Position numbers and translations under genes: made by a program
Notes under the pieces: generated by a model
What the model was told of the DNA's origin: nothing
What the model saw: the letters and a program-made list of their open reading frames with translations, nothing else
Database searches by the model: none
Shown here: in pieces, positions 8,714 through 17,407 of the stretch
Layout of the letters: each line of letters opens with the position of its first letter
Numbering within the stretch: the first letter of the stretch is position 1
DNA from: Candidatus Leptovillus gracilis
GTDB lineage: Bacteria; Chloroflexota; Anaerolineae; Promineifilales; Promineifilaceae
NCBI GenBank assembly: GCA_016716065.1
Contig: JADJXA010000011.1
Span: forward strand, 146,386-210,385
Length of the DNA stretch: 64,000 nucleotides
Direction: 5' to 3'

Positions 8714-9048
8714 TTGGGTTTTTCCTCGAATTGGTAGCTGGCGCCGCAGTATTCGCAGTTGACAAAGATGGCCCCGGCTTCCACGCGGATGGACTTTTCG
8801 CTGAGGGCGCCGTCGCAGTTTTGGCAGCGGATTTGCTGCAAGTCTACGTCGCCGCTGAGGTCAATTTTTTGCACAATGGTGGTCTGGCTGGGCTGGGGTT
8901 TGACGCGCACCATGTAGACAAAAACGGCCGCCGCGCCTAATAAAATCAGGCCAACGACGATGCGAATGATCTGCCCCTGGGAACCGGCGATGAAGACGAA
9001 GCCAAAGAAGGCCAGGGCAGCAGCGACGAGATAGGAGACAATTTTCAT
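8707..9048 (-). CDS. Small membrane protein with C-terminal zinc ribbon
   Basis: A 113-residue protein with two hydrophobic segments (about residues 3-20 and 27-47) and a cytosolic zinc ribbon of CQNC and CEYC pairs. The start at MKIVSYLV has a GGAGG ribosome site six bases upstream; the longer frame is rejected. It overlaps the start of the radical SAM gene by seven bases and is the first gene of the DUF2207/SPASM group. Its role is unknown; a membrane anchor or adaptor for the complex is possible. Confidence 0.8.
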   Translation of the reverse strand: MKIVSYLVAAALAFFGFVFIAGSQGQIIRIVVGLILLGAAAVFVYMVRVKPQPSQTTIVQKIDLSGDVDLQQIRCQNCDGALSEKSIRVEAGAIFVNCEYCGASYQFEEKPKW

Positions 9049-9110
9049 GAAGAACCTCCGAGAGAATGGTGAATTGTGAAGTGATGCAATGAATCGCAAT
9101 GTACCATCCA

Positions 9111-9133
9111 AAATCCGAAATCCGAAATCCGAA
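9111..9133. repeat. Heptamer repeat AAATCCG
   Basis: Three copies of the seven-base unit AAATCCG upstream of the zinc-ribbon gene. The reverse complement of the same unit lies inside menD (41067-41100). Confidence 0.8.
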
Positions 9134-9288
9134 GGCCATTGTATCACGTCAGTGGGGTTGATGATAATAGGGATGGGGGAACGGCCGTAGTGTATTCCAT
9201 CATGCGGCCTGGGGATGAATGTCATTTCCTGAAATTTCATGATACTATTTGTATTGGTCAGGGTAGATGATGGGAGAGGGTAGAAAGC

Positions 9289-10296
9289 ATGAGTGAACTT
9301 GGCAATCCGCACGACCGATTTTTTAAGGAAGTTTTCGCGCGCTTGGGTGTGGCCCAAGATTTTCTGCGCCACTATTTACCGGAATCGGTGGCGCAGGCCT
9401 TTGACCTGTCTACACTGGAATTACAACCCGATTCGTTTGTTGACGCGGCGCTGCAAGCCCATTTTTCTGATATGCTGTACAAAGTACGGTTGCGCGATGG
9501 CCCTGAAACATTGGTGTATGTTCTGTTTGAACACAAAAGCTATGCTGATCCACTGATTGCCTGGCAGCTGCTGCGATACATGACGCGAATTTGGGAATTA
9601 TCTGTGAAGCAACGAGATGGGTTGCAGACGGTGTTTCCATTTGTGGTGTATCACGGCCGTTCCAAATGGCAGGTAGCAGATAATTTTCAGGCGCTGCTAA
9701 AGGTAGATGCGCGGTTAACGCAGTTCGTACCGCAATATCATTATTGGTTGTGCGACCTGTCTGAGTTTGATGACGATGAGCTTAAAGGTGAGTTATTCCT
9801 CCAAATAGCGCTGCGTCTGTTAAAATATGTGTTGCGAGATGAACTCGCAGAGCAACTGCCGGGCATTCTGGCGTTGTTTCAACGATTAGGTCGGCAGCAA
9901 ACAGTGATAGAATATTTGGAAACGGTACTGAGGTATCTCTCAACCGGAACAGACAAGGTCGGCGACGAGGATATCCGGGAGGCTGTTCACAGCGCGTTTC
10001 CAGAGGAAGGTGAAGCAATTATGGGCACATTGGCGGAGAAATGGCTGCAACAAGGCCATCAGCAGGGATTGCAGCAGGGATTGCAGCAGGGATTGCAGCA
10101 AGGAGAACAACAAGGATTACGTGAAGGGTTGGTTGCCGGGCTGGAACTGGGATTGGAATTAAAATTTGGTAACGAAGGGGTACGCTTGCTGCCGGAAATT
10201 TATCGCATTGAAGACGTGAACATTCTGCGGGCTGTTCATGAAAGTTTGAAGACCGCGCGGACGATAGAAGATGTGCGGCAAGTTTATGCCTTTTGA
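9289..10296 (+). CDS. Rpn family nuclease/putative transposase-like protein
   Basis: A 335-residue protein of the Rpn (recombination-promoting nuclease) family, PD-(D/E)XK superfamily. The start MSELGNPHDRFFKEVF and the core LVYVLFEHKSYADP, with the EHK of the nuclease active site, are typical, as is the later PQYHYWLCDLSEF. The C-terminal third has a run of QQGLQQGL units encoded by a 12-base DNA repeat, then a leucine-rich helical end. A GGGAGAGGG ribosome site precedes the ATG. These proteins are often horizontally acquired and the repeat length varies. It stands alone, opposite in direction to its neighbours. Confidence 0.88.
   Translation: MSELGNPHDRFFKEVFARLGVAQDFLRHYLPESVAQAFDLSTLELQPDSFVDAALQAHFSDMLYKVRLRDGPETLVYVLFEHKSYADPLIAWQLLRYMTRIWELSVKQRDGLQTVFPFVVYHGRSKWQVADNFQALLKVDARLTQFVPQYHYWLCDLSEFDDDELKGELFLQIALRLLKYVLRDELAEQLPGILALFQRLGRQQTVIEYLETVLRYLSTGTDKVGDEDIREAVHSAFPEEGEAIMGTLAEKWLQQGHQQGLQQGLQQGLQQGEQQGLREGLVAGLELGLELKFGNEGVRLLPEIYRIEDVNILRAVHESLKTARTIEDVRQVYAF
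10060..10103 (+). repeat. 12-base tandem repeat in Rpn gene
   Basis: Three exact copies and a partial fourth of CAGCAGGGATTG, each encoding QQGL. A site prone to copy-number change in frame. Confidence 0.85.
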
Positions 10297-10396
10297 AGTC
10301 GGCAAGGGCCGCAGTGACTTCTATTAACAGAAACAACATGAATAATGACTTGTCCCAGATAAACGACTTAGGAATGTGGATCAAATAAATCGCGGG

Positions 10397-10430
10397 AAAA
10401 GTTCAACTTCTCCGAAGAAGTTGAACTTTT
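10397..10430. terminator. Hairpin between convergent genes
   Basis: Fourteen-base arms (AAAAGTTCAACTTC and its complement) with a six-base loop, ending in TTTT on both strands. It lies between the Rpn gene and the convergent small hypothetical gene, so it could stop transcription both ways. Confidence 0.6.
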
Positions 10431-10457
10431 AGATCGTCATTGTTCACCGAATGCGTC

Positions 10458-10787
10458 TTATGCCCAGTCCACCCCATCATAGTAGCGCGTGCCGCGGTGG
10501 CCTTTGTACGGAATGGGCGTGGGCAGCCGTTCGCCGGGACAGGCGACCATCACCAGGGTGCGTGGTTTGCCGGAATCGGGGTTGATCGCGCCGGGGATGA
10601 GTTCTTTGATGGGGCAGCGGCCGATTAACTCGTCGTTGAAAATGGTGTAGACGTAATGGCCGACGGCCAGTCTGGTGGGTTTGCCAGCCATGTGGAATTC
10701 AAATTCGGCCAGGGAACCATCGTATAAAGCGTCGGCGGCGGCACGGCCGTCACCGGCGGGTATGGTCTTTGTGATGCCAAAATTCAT
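10458..10787 (-). CDS. Hypothetical protein, 109 residues
   Basis: A small soluble protein starting MNFGITKTIPAGDG, with a GGAGAG ribosome site about nine bases upstream. The middle part (LAVGHYVYTIFNDELIGRC) has the look of a small beta-barrel such as PUA/ASCH, but I do not recognise a family. There are two cysteines and no signal or membrane segment. It lies 54 bases downstream of mutS on the same strand and may be co-transcribed. Function unknown. Confidence 0.6.
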   Translation of the reverse strand: MNFGITKTIPAGDGRAAADALYDGSLAEFEFHMAGKPTRLAVGHYVYTIFNDELIGRCPIKELIPGAINPDSGKPRTLVMVACPGERLPTPIPYKGHRGTRYYDGVDWA

Positions 10788-10840
10788 CGCAAGTCTCTCC
10801 TCGTGTAAATAGTGCGCCAGCATTTAGCTGGCCCATCTTT

Positions 10841-13471
10841 TTATGCTTCGCGCACAAACTTCCGCTTCCACTCGTACAGCTTGTTGATGGCTTCCAACGG
10901 CGTGAGGGCGTTCACGTCCAGCTTCTCCAGTTCTTCGAGGATGGGGCTGGTTTCGGGGAAGAGGGCCATTTGCTGGCTGGCGGTGAAGCGATTGGGGGTA
11001 ACGGCCGTCGTCGGCGCGTGTTTCTCTAACTCTTTTAAAATCTCGTTGGCCCGGTTGATCACGTCGCGGGGCAGCCCGGCCAACTGCGCCACGTGGATGC
11101 CATAGCTCTGGTCAGCCCCACCCGGCACAATCTGGTGCAAGAACACCACCGAATCCCCTTCCTCGGCCACCGCCACGTTGTAATTCGCCACCAGCGGCAG
11201 CAAATCGGCCAGCCCCACCAGCTCGTGGTAATGGGTGGCGAAGAGGGTGCGCGGCTTGAGGCGCGGGTGGTTGTGCAGGTATTCCAGTATTGCCCAGGCG
11301 ATTGCCAGACCATCGTAGGTGCTGGTCCCCCGGCCGATTTCGTCCAGAATCAGCAGCGAACGATGGGTCGCGTGGTGCAAAATCTCGGCTGCTTCGACCA
11401 TTTCCACCATGAAGGTGCTGCGGCCGGCGTGCAGTTCGTCGTGCGCGCCGATGCGCGTGAAGATGCGGTCTACCAGGCCAATGGCGGCGCTGTCGGCGGG
11501 TACGTAGCTGCCGATTTGGGCCATGAGGGTGATCAGCGCCGTCTGCCGGAGGTAGGTGCTTTTCCCCGACATGTTGGGGCCGGTGATAATCTGGATGCGA
11601 TCGGTGGCATGGAAGTGAGTATCGTTGGGCACAAAGCGTTCGCCGATTGCGACGCCGGTTGACTGTTCGACGACGGGGTGACGGCCGTTGACAATTTTAA
11701 GTTCGTGGTCGGTCGCCAATACCGGGCGGACGTAGTTGTTTTTGGCGGCGGCTTCGGCCAGGGTGGCGGCCACGTCAATTTGCGCCAGGATTTGCGCCGT
11801 CGCCAGCAGCCGCTGCGCCACCTGCGCCACCTGCCCACACACCTCGGTAAAGACGCGCCGCTCAATCTCCAAAATACGCTCCTCGGCGTTGAGGATGAGC
11901 GTCTCATACTCCTTCAAATCGGGGGTAATGTAGCGCTCGGCGTTGGTCAGGGTTTGCTTGCGGATGTAATCGTCGGGGACCAGGGCGCTGTTGGCGCGGG
12001 TCACTTCGATGTAGTAGCCAAACACCTTGTTGAAGCCCACCTTCAGCGAGGCGATGCCGGTGCGCTCGCGCTCGCGCGGCTCCAGCCCGGCCACCCATTC
12101 CCGCGCATTGGCCGATGAGTTCATCACCCCATCCAACTCGGCCGAAAAGCCCTTTTTGATGACGCCCATCTTGTTGAAATTGGTCGGCGCGTCGTCGCTG
12201 ATGGCGCGGGTGATCAGGTCGCTGGTTTCGGGGCAGGCGTCCAATTGGGCGGCCAGATTGCGGATTGCGGATTGCGGATTGCGGATAAGAGCCTCTCCTT
12301 CCGCAATCCCTAGTCCGACAACCGCAATTGCTTTTTTTAGCTCCGGTATTGCCTCCAGCGCCAGCCGAATATGCTCTAAATCGCGCGGCGTGGCTTTGCT
12401 GCTGAGAACACGGTTGGTCAGCCGTTCCAGGTCGGGCAGCCCTTTCAGCGTGGCGCGGACCTCGGCGCGCAGCAGGGCGTCGGCAAAAAAGGCTTCTACC
12501 TGGTCGAGGCGCTGGTTGAGGCTGTCTAACGCCAGCAGCGGCCGGGTGATGCGTTCGCGCAGCAGGCGTGTGCCCATTGGCGTGACCGTTTTGTTGAGCA
12601 CGCCAAAAAGCGAATTTTGCCGCACCCCACCCAATGATTCGGTCAGTTCCAGGTTGCGGCGGGTGTTTTCGTCTAGAGCCATGAAGCCTTCGGTGCTGTA
12701 ATAGGCCAATCGCTGAATCTGGCCGATGGACCCGCGCTGTGTTTCTTGCAGGTAATAGAGGGCGGCGCCGGCGGCGCGTACGGCCAGTGGTTTGCCGTCA
12801 ATGCCAAAACCGGCCAGGGTGGACACGCCAAAGTGGCGCAGCAGGCTTTGCCGCGCCGCGCCTTCTTCAAAGCGCCAGCCAGGTAGATGAGTGACGTTGG
12901 GATTGGCGTCGTACAGGCTGACATCGTTTTCGGGGATGAGCAGTTCGGCGGGGTGCAGGCGGGCCAGTTCTTCGGCCAGGGCGCGACGGTCGTTTAGCTG
13001 GGTGACGGCAAATTCGCCGGTGGTGATGTCAGCATAGGCCAGGCCATAGAGATCGTCTTCGCGGATAACGGCCGTTAAGTAATTATTCCGTCCCGCATCC
13101 AACATGCCCGGCTCGATGACGGTACCGGCGGTGAACACACGCACTACTTCGCGCGGCATCAGCCCGTTGATGAGTGTGGTACTCGTTTGTTCGCACAGCG
13201 CCACTTTGTAGCCTTTGGCGATGAGCCGGGCGATGTAGCCTTCGGCGGCGTGGTGGGGTACGCCGGCCATTGGCGTGCGCACCCCTTTGCCCTGGGGCCG
13301 GCTGGTGAGTACCAGGTCCAGTTCGCGGGCGGCCGTTTCGGCGTCGGCGTCGAAGGTTTCGTAAAAATCGCCCAGGCGAAAGAAAACGATGGCGTCCGGG
13401 TGCTGCGCCTTGATGTCGAGGTACTGCTGCCGGCTGGGGGTGACGCTGCTGGATTGTGTGGCTGAGGCCAT
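10841..13471 (-). CDS. mutS: DNA mismatch repair protein MutS
   Basis: A full-length 876-residue MutS, which recognises mismatches and recruits MutL. The mismatch-reading FYE lies at residues 36-38 of the N-terminal domain. Walker A (GPNMSGKST) begins at residue 631, followed by LLILDEIGRGTSTYDG (Walker B) and FATHYHEL. The C-terminal dimerisation helix (LTPLEAINKLYEWK) is intact. The clamp region near residues 395-410 holds an insertion read from tandem ATTGCGG units (IRNPQSAIRN), unlike the conserved family sequence there. No mutL lies nearby. Confidence 0.97.
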   Translation of the reverse strand: MASATQSSSVTPSRQQYLDIKAQHPDAIVFFRLGDFYETFDADAETAARELDLVLTSRPQGKGVRTPMAGVPHHAAEGYIARLIAKGYKVALCEQTSTTLINGLMPREVVRVFTAGTVIEPGMLDAGRNNYLTAVIREDDLYGLAYADITTGEFAVTQLNDRRALAEELARLHPAELLIPENDVSLYDANPNVTHLPGWRFEEGAARQSLLRHFGVSTLAGFGIDGKPLAVRAAGAALYYLQETQRGSIGQIQRLAYYSTEGFMALDENTRRNLELTESLGGVRQNSLFGVLNKTVTPMGTRLLRERITRPLLALDSLNQRLDQVEAFFADALLRAEVRATLKGLPDLERLTNRVLSSKATPRDLEHIRLALEAIPELKKAIAVVGLGIAEGEALIRNPQSAIRNLAAQLDACPETSDLITRAISDDAPTNFNKMGVIKKGFSAELDGVMNSSANAREWVAGLEPRERERTGIASLKVGFNKVFGYYIEVTRANSALVPDDYIRKQTLTNAERYITPDLKEYETLILNAEERILEIERRVFTEVCGQVAQVAQRLLATAQILAQIDVAATLAEAAAKNNYVRPVLATDHELKIVNGRHPVVEQSTGVAIGERFVPNDTHFHATDRIQIITGPNMSGKSTYLRQTALITLMAQIGSYVPADSAAIGLVDRIFTRIGAHDELHAGRSTFMVEMVEAAEILHHATHRSLLILDEIGRGTSTYDGLAIAWAILEYLHNHPRLKPRTLFATHYHELVGLADLLPLVANYNVAVAEEGDSVVFLHQIVPGGADQSYGIHVAQLAGLPRDVINRANEILKELEKHAPTTAVTPNRFTASQQMALFPETSPILEELEKLDVNALTPLEAINKLYEWKRKFVREA
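12256..12310. repeat. Heptamer hairpin inside mutS
   Basis: Four to five ATTGCGG units followed after about 17 bases by the complement CCGCAAT. It is translated in frame within MutS. Confidence 0.85.
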
Positions 13472-13667
13472 AGGAACTCCATTGAAAGGATGAAGGATGA
13501 ATTATGAAGGATGAAGATGGGATTTTAAAGGGGATTGGGGGAGTAGGCAATATAGGTTTGGTGACGCATTTGTCACTGATCTGGATGACCCTCCACGGGT
13601 GAGGTAATTCAAATTCCATCAACCATACTTTGTTTGCGGTAAAGTATTCGCTGCCTGTGTGGAAAGC

Positions 13668-14012
13668 TTAGCACGATTGAGCTTGAATCGTTTGCTCAAG
13701 TTCATCTGCTACCCATTGATTTAAGCTTTTCCCTGAAGCTGCCGCCTTGATCGCAAGTTCAGCGTGTAATTCTTTGGGTATACGCAAGTTGAACTTTCCA
13801 GAATATTCCTTTCGTGGTTCTATGCCACGTTCTGCACAGGCCTCAAGAAATACTTTAAGTGATAACGCCCCTTCTCTATAAAGACCATCTATGTCTTTTG
13901 CATAAAAATCAGCGCCGCCATTCAATCCAATAAATTCACCGCGGAACATTTCAATATCAGGATCATATTGGATAATTGCTTGATAGTCGTCAATTTTCAT
14001 TAAGTTCATCAT
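13668..14012 (-). CDS. hicB: HicB family antitoxin
   Basis: A 114-residue HicB antitoxin: an N-terminal degraded RNase H-like fold (YQAIIQYDPDIEMFRGEFIGL) and a C-terminal ribbon-helix-helix DNA-binding domain (FNLRIPKELHAELAIKAA, then LNQWVADEL). HicB neutralises the HicA mRNase and represses the operon. The ATG overlaps the stop of the upstream hicA reading frame (ATGA), the usual hicAB arrangement. Because hicA is frameshifted here, the antitoxin may be an orphan. Confidence 0.9.
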   Translation of the reverse strand: MMNLMKIDDYQAIIQYDPDIEMFRGEFIGLNGGADFYAKDIDGLYREGALSLKVFLEACAERGIEPRKEYSGKFNLRIPKELHAELAIKAAASGKSLNQWVADELEQTIQAQSC

Positions 14013-14261
14013 GGTGTCACCTCATTTGTTTCCAGCCATTTGCGGATGCTTGCCACAGCCCCTTTGTCAGTATCGGGTCTGGGGTGAGGCCGATGAAAAA
14101 TACGTATCTCACCGAAAAGGAAAACTTCAACGCGAGAGCCTTCTCTCTGTGATTTCTGCACCCAGTTCGATGAACAATGCTTCTATATCATGCCACTTGA
14201 TATTTGCGCTAATGGGGCGTGTGAAAATGAGTGCAAGCGTTTTCTGATGTTTTCGCTTCAT
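14009..14261 (-). pseudogene. hicA: HicA toxin, frameshifted
   Basis: The first frame reads MKRKHQKTLALIF through ELGAEITERRLSR and stops. A second frame then continues with a normal HicA C-terminus (SRVEVFLFGEIRIFHRPHP, RKWLETNEVTP), which ends overlapping the hicB start. The total of 253 bases is one more than a multiple of three. The break falls in a GA-repeat (ACAGAGAGAAGG) where one more GA would restore the usual TEREGSRVEVF sequence. So this is a toxin disabled by loss of one GA unit, either real or a sequence error. Confidence 0.85.
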
Positions 14262-14423
14262 AGGCGAAATGGTACTATTTTGTCGTACCAAAGTCAAGGT
14301 AGGAAAGCTGCCGTTATCATTTCAACGATGTATCGTGTTACAATGCGTGTCACGTCAAAAAACATCGGGCGGGGATTAGGGGATTTATCTCCCAATCCCC
14401 GCTTTTATTTTTAGGAGAGGGTG

Positions 14424-14825
14424 ATGACAAAGAGAGAACAGAGATTGGAAACGGCCGTAATCCGTACCTGAACCCCCACTTCCCCGTACCGCGAATACGC
14501 CCACGACCTTTTCGCCAAAGAGGTTGACGGGCAAATTTACACTTGCTATGGCAATCCCAACGTGGATGAGTTCATCCAGAGGATGTGCCAGTTGGAAGGA
14601 GCGCAGGTGGGCATTGTCCTGGCTTCGGGCATGTCGGCGGAGTTTACAGCGCTGACCGGGCTGCTAAACAGCGCCACCCCACTCGGCTTCTACCACCCAC
14701 ACCAGCCTCACGGAAGCAGAACTCGGGCTGTTTACATTACGCCGGGTCTCATTCGGATTTCGGTAGGGCTGGAAGCGGGGGAGGATGTGATGGCGGATGT
14801 GGGGCAGGCGTTGGGGCGGAGGAAA
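14424..14825 (+). pseudogene. Decayed Cys/Met-metabolism PLP enzyme
   Basis: A remnant of a cystathionine gamma-synthase/O-acetylhomoserine sulfhydrylase-type gene. The first part reads LETAVIRT, a stop, then EYAHDLFAKEVDGQIY and YGNPNVDEFIQRMCQLEGAQ with GIVLASGMSAEF, which are N-terminal family motifs. The text then jumps to HASLTEAELGLF- and ITPGLIRISVGLEAGEDV-like C-terminal motifs. The central region with the PLP lysine is missing, so a large internal deletion plus point stops are present. A GGAGAGG ribosome site remains before the old start. Not functional. Confidence 0.8.
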
Positions 14826-14926
14826 TTGTCAATGGCCAATAGTCAATCGTCAATCGTCAATGGTTGTGCCTTACGGCTAACAGCTTATAGCTAACAGCTA
14901 ATAACTTACAGCGAACAGCTTACTGC
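14826..14926. repeat. Heptamer repeats at pseudogene end
   Basis: Tandem CAATCGT-type units, then a run of TAGCTAACAGC-like units (period near 9-10), between the decayed gene and the phosphatase. Confidence 0.7.
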
Positions 14927-15456
14927 TTCCGGTTTTCGACCCACGCATTGAGCCGGTCGCGGTGGCGGCCTTCCAGTTTGGTGAGGGCGCGTTTGCGTTT
15001 GAGCAGGGCGTTGGCCTGCTCGAAGGTGAGGTTGTGTTCGGCCATGAGGTAAGCGGCCAGCAGGGTGGCCGAACGGCCGCGCCCTTTGGCACAGTGGACG
15101 AGGATGGAACGGCCGTTCGCCGCCTGCTCTCTCATCCACTTCACCCCTTCCTCGATCACGTCCACTGAGGGCACTGTGATGTCCAGCACTTTTAACTGCA
15201 CATAAGCAATGTCGTGGGCGACGTAAAACGCCGCGTCATCTTCGCGCTCGGCGCGAATGTTGACAATCGCGCCGATGTTGTGCTGCCGTAGAAACTCGTA
15301 GTCGCGCCGGTAAGTGGGCGCGCCGCCCAGCCACAATTCGTCCTGAATGACCCCATCGGGCGTGATCTGGTCAAACCAGGCGTGGCCCTGGATGACTTCG
15401 TAAATGAAGCGAATAATTGGGTATAGTTTGTCGAAAAGCCAGTGAATCGGATTCAT
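14920..15456 (-). CDS. Dual-specificity phosphatase-like protein
   Basis: A 178-residue protein tyrosine/dual-specificity phosphatase. The signature VHCAKGRGRSATLLAAYL has the catalytic Cys and Arg of CX5R, with an Asp in a preceding loop (LDITVPSVD) as candidate general acid. The N-terminus has an amphipathic or membrane-associated helix (WLFDKLYPIIRFIYEVI). It may dephosphorylate proteins or lipids such as phosphatidylglycerophosphate; PTPMT1-like enzymes share this size. It is transcribed toward the decayed PLP gene. Confidence 0.85.
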   Translation of the reverse strand: MNPIHWLFDKLYPIIRFIYEVIQGHAWFDQITPDGVIQDELWLGGAPTYRRDYEFLRQHNIGAIVNIRAEREDDAAFYVAHDIAYVQLKVLDITVPSVDVIEEGVKWMREQAANGRSILVHCAKGRGRSATLLAAYLMAEHNLTFEQANALLKRKRALTKLEGRHRDRLNAWVENRKQ

Positions 15457-15482
15457 AGGGTAAGCATAGCCCAGGCTAAAAA

Positions 15483-15527
15483 AATCGCAAACAAAAACGG
15501 GGCGTTTGTTTCCGACAAACGCCCCGT
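15483..15527 (-). terminator. Rho-independent terminator of sulfur/heme operon
   Basis: Perfect 13-base arms (ACGGGGCGTTTGT and complement) with a five-base loop; on the minus strand the stem is followed by a T-rich tract. It lies just after the last gene of the operon that starts at the ArsR regulator. Confidence 0.85.
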
Positions 15528-15552
15528 CATTTTCTCCTTCTCGCCAGAGAAG

Positions 15553-16782
15553 CTACCCACAACCGCCGCTGGTCGGTGCGCGCTTCAGTTCCAGCAGAAC
15601 TTTGGGCGTGTATTCCAGCTCAAAAGCCTCCGGGTCCGGCTCGGCGGCTGCATAGCGGGCGCCGACTGCCGAATCGAAGATGTAACACAATTCGTCGTTA
15701 CCGGCCCCGGCGTTAAAGCCTTTGGTCAGATTGTCGTCGCCAAAGGTGGCGATCCAATTGTTGATGCCGCCTTCCAAAATATAAACATTGGGCACAGCCT
15801 CGGCTACCAGGATTTTCCACGCTTCTGTGGCGGCTTCCTCGTCGTTGCTCATTAATACAAAGACGGCGTTCGCCGGTTCAAAGTGCAGCGCTTCTACTTT
15901 GTCGGGTATTTGGGTGAGCGGTATGTGCTGCGCGTCTAAAATGTGGAACAGGTTGTAATCGGCTTCGGCGCGCACGTCCAGCATAATCACCTTGATATTG
16001 GTGTCTTCGATGATAGACAGCAGTTCGCCGGGATGAATTTGCACCAGACGGTCGGTAAGCATCTGCCCTTTTTCCGCTTCCATTTTGGTCCAACGGTCTT
16101 CGATGGTGGGCTGCCCCAGGACGATAAGCACGACGCCGCTGAGCGCCAGGACGACGGCCGCCGCGTAGCGCCATTTGGGCGCTTCTTTGGCGTCTTTGCC
16201 GCCATATTTTTGCTCCAGCTTTTCAGCGCCCCAGAACATGAACAGGGCCATCAGCACCACGCCCAAGACCACCACGCCGGTGGGAAGGCCGAACAGTTCC
16301 GGCAAGGTGAAGCGCCCCATGTAGGAGGAATTCCAGAAGATGGCGTAGTAATCTACCGTTTCGCCAAAAAGAAAGATGCCGAATAAAACGCCGAGGACGA
16401 AGAAAACGCCGTCTAACTTGCCGGTGGCGACTGCTACCAGCGACGTGCCGGGGCAGAAACCGCCGATGATGAAACCAAAGCCCATGATCAAGCCGCCGAG
16501 GACGCCGGGCCAAAGGTAGGTGGGATTGACCCAGAGCAGGTTGTAGTCCAGCAGGCCAACGGCCGTTGCGCCAAAAATCAAGACCATCGCCACAATAATC
16601 GCCCCAAACATCACTTTGAGCACGGTCAGGTCTTTGAAATAAAACTGGGCGGCCAATTTTTTGGAATTGCCGAAGCCGGCAATTTCCAGGACGTAGCCAA
16701 AAGCGAAGCCAATAATCGCGTAAACGACGTAAGTGCCCCAGTGGCCGAAAATAGGTGTGAGTTGTACGGGAAAAGGAGCCAT
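15553..16782 (-). CDS. YeeE/YedE transporter with rhodanese-like C-terminus
   Basis: A 409-residue fusion. Residues about 1-250 are a YeeE/YedE (TsuA-type) membrane protein with GGFCPGTSLVAVATGK, the conserved Cys motif thought to pass thiosulfate. Residues about 280-395 form a rhodanese-like fold (KVIMLDVRAEADYNLFHI, VYILEGGINNWIATF), but the usual catalytic Cys loop is replaced by FVLMSNDEEAATEAW, with no Cys. The extreme C-terminus is SGGCG. The start has GGAG seven bases upstream; the longer frame overlaps the upstream gene and is rejected. Probably imports a sulfur compound together with the next gene. Confidence 0.88.
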   Translation of the reverse strand: MAPFPVQLTPIFGHWGTYVVYAIIGFAFGYVLEIAGFGNSKKLAAQFYFKDLTVLKVMFGAIIVAMVLIFGATAVGLLDYNLLWVNPTYLWPGVLGGLIMGFGFIIGGFCPGTSLVAVATGKLDGVFFVLGVLFGIFLFGETVDYYAIFWNSSYMGRFTLPELFGLPTGVVVLGVVLMALFMFWGAEKLEQKYGGKDAKEAPKWRYAAAVVLALSGVVLIVLGQPTIEDRWTKMEAEKGQMLTDRLVQIHPGELLSIIEDTNIKVIMLDVRAEADYNLFHILDAQHIPLTQIPDKVEALHFEPANAVFVLMSNDEEAATEAWKILVAEAVPNVYILEGGINNWIATFGDDNLTKGFNAGAGNDELCYIFDSAVGARYAAAEPDPEAFELEYTPKVLLELKRAPTSGGCG

Positions 16783-16816
16783 GTTTTCTCCAGTTACCAG
16801 AGTTGGTAAATGATAA

Positions 16817-17398
16817 TTAGTTCCAGAATTTACGCAGGGAATAGGCGAGCATATAGGCTCCGGCGAAGACTGCGAGCATGAAAGCCCAACTGCCCACGGA
16901 CAGCACGGCGCCGCCGGACAATGCCTGCCCGGAGGTGCAGCCGCGCGCCATGCGCGCCCCATACCCCATCAGGCTGCCGCCGATGAAGGCCATTACCCAG
17001 CGCACTTTGATAGGAACCTGGGGGCCGCGATTGGTTTCTATTTTGAAACGGCCGTTTATCACCCCTGCCGCAAAACCGCCCAGAATCGTGCCCACGGTCA
17101 TAAAGACCACCCAGTTGTCCAGGGCGTTTTTGCTGCCCCCGGCCATGCTGATCAGGTAAGGAACCCGGTCGGTGTGTGCCGGCGCAATCAAATCTTGCGC
17201 ATAGACCAGGATACGGTTCAAGCCGCCGGAAGCTCCCAGCCCGTTGCCCGTAATGAAAAAGGCCAGAAACAGCACCACGCCTAATAAAACCGCGGCCAAA
17301 TAGGGGTTGATGTAAGCCTTTTCCGCCCGGGCGGTCAGAGCGTGTTTCAGCGTTTGCCAAAAAGTTGGTTTTGTCTCATTTGGTGTTATCGTCGTCAT
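16817..17398 (-). CDS. YeeE/YedE family sulfur transporter subunit
   Basis: A 193-residue membrane protein of the YeeE/YedE family with ARGCTSGQALSGG, the second conserved Cys motif of two-part transporters. Together with the following gene (34-base gap) it would make the complete fold, as in split YedE systems. The ATG has GGAG six bases upstream; a GTG one codon earlier is possible. It is separated from the upstream multiheme gene by a heptamer tract only. Thiosulfate uptake is known for the family; the substrate here is inferred from context. Confidence 0.87.
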   Translation of the reverse strand: MTTITPNETKPTFWQTLKHALTARAEKAYINPYLAAVLLGVVLFLAFFITGNGLGASGGLNRILVYAQDLIAPAHTDRVPYLISMAGGSKNALDNWVVFMTVGTILGGFAAGVINGRFKIETNRGPQVPIKVRWVMAFIGGSLMGYGARMARGCTSGQALSGGAVLSVGSWAFMLAVFAGAYMLAYSLRKFWN

Positions 17399-17407
17399 CA
17401 CTTACTC

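Noticed and set aside
9289..10296. IS-element transposase
   Set aside because: Rpn proteins were once annotated as transposases, but no terminal inverted repeats or target duplication flank this gene.
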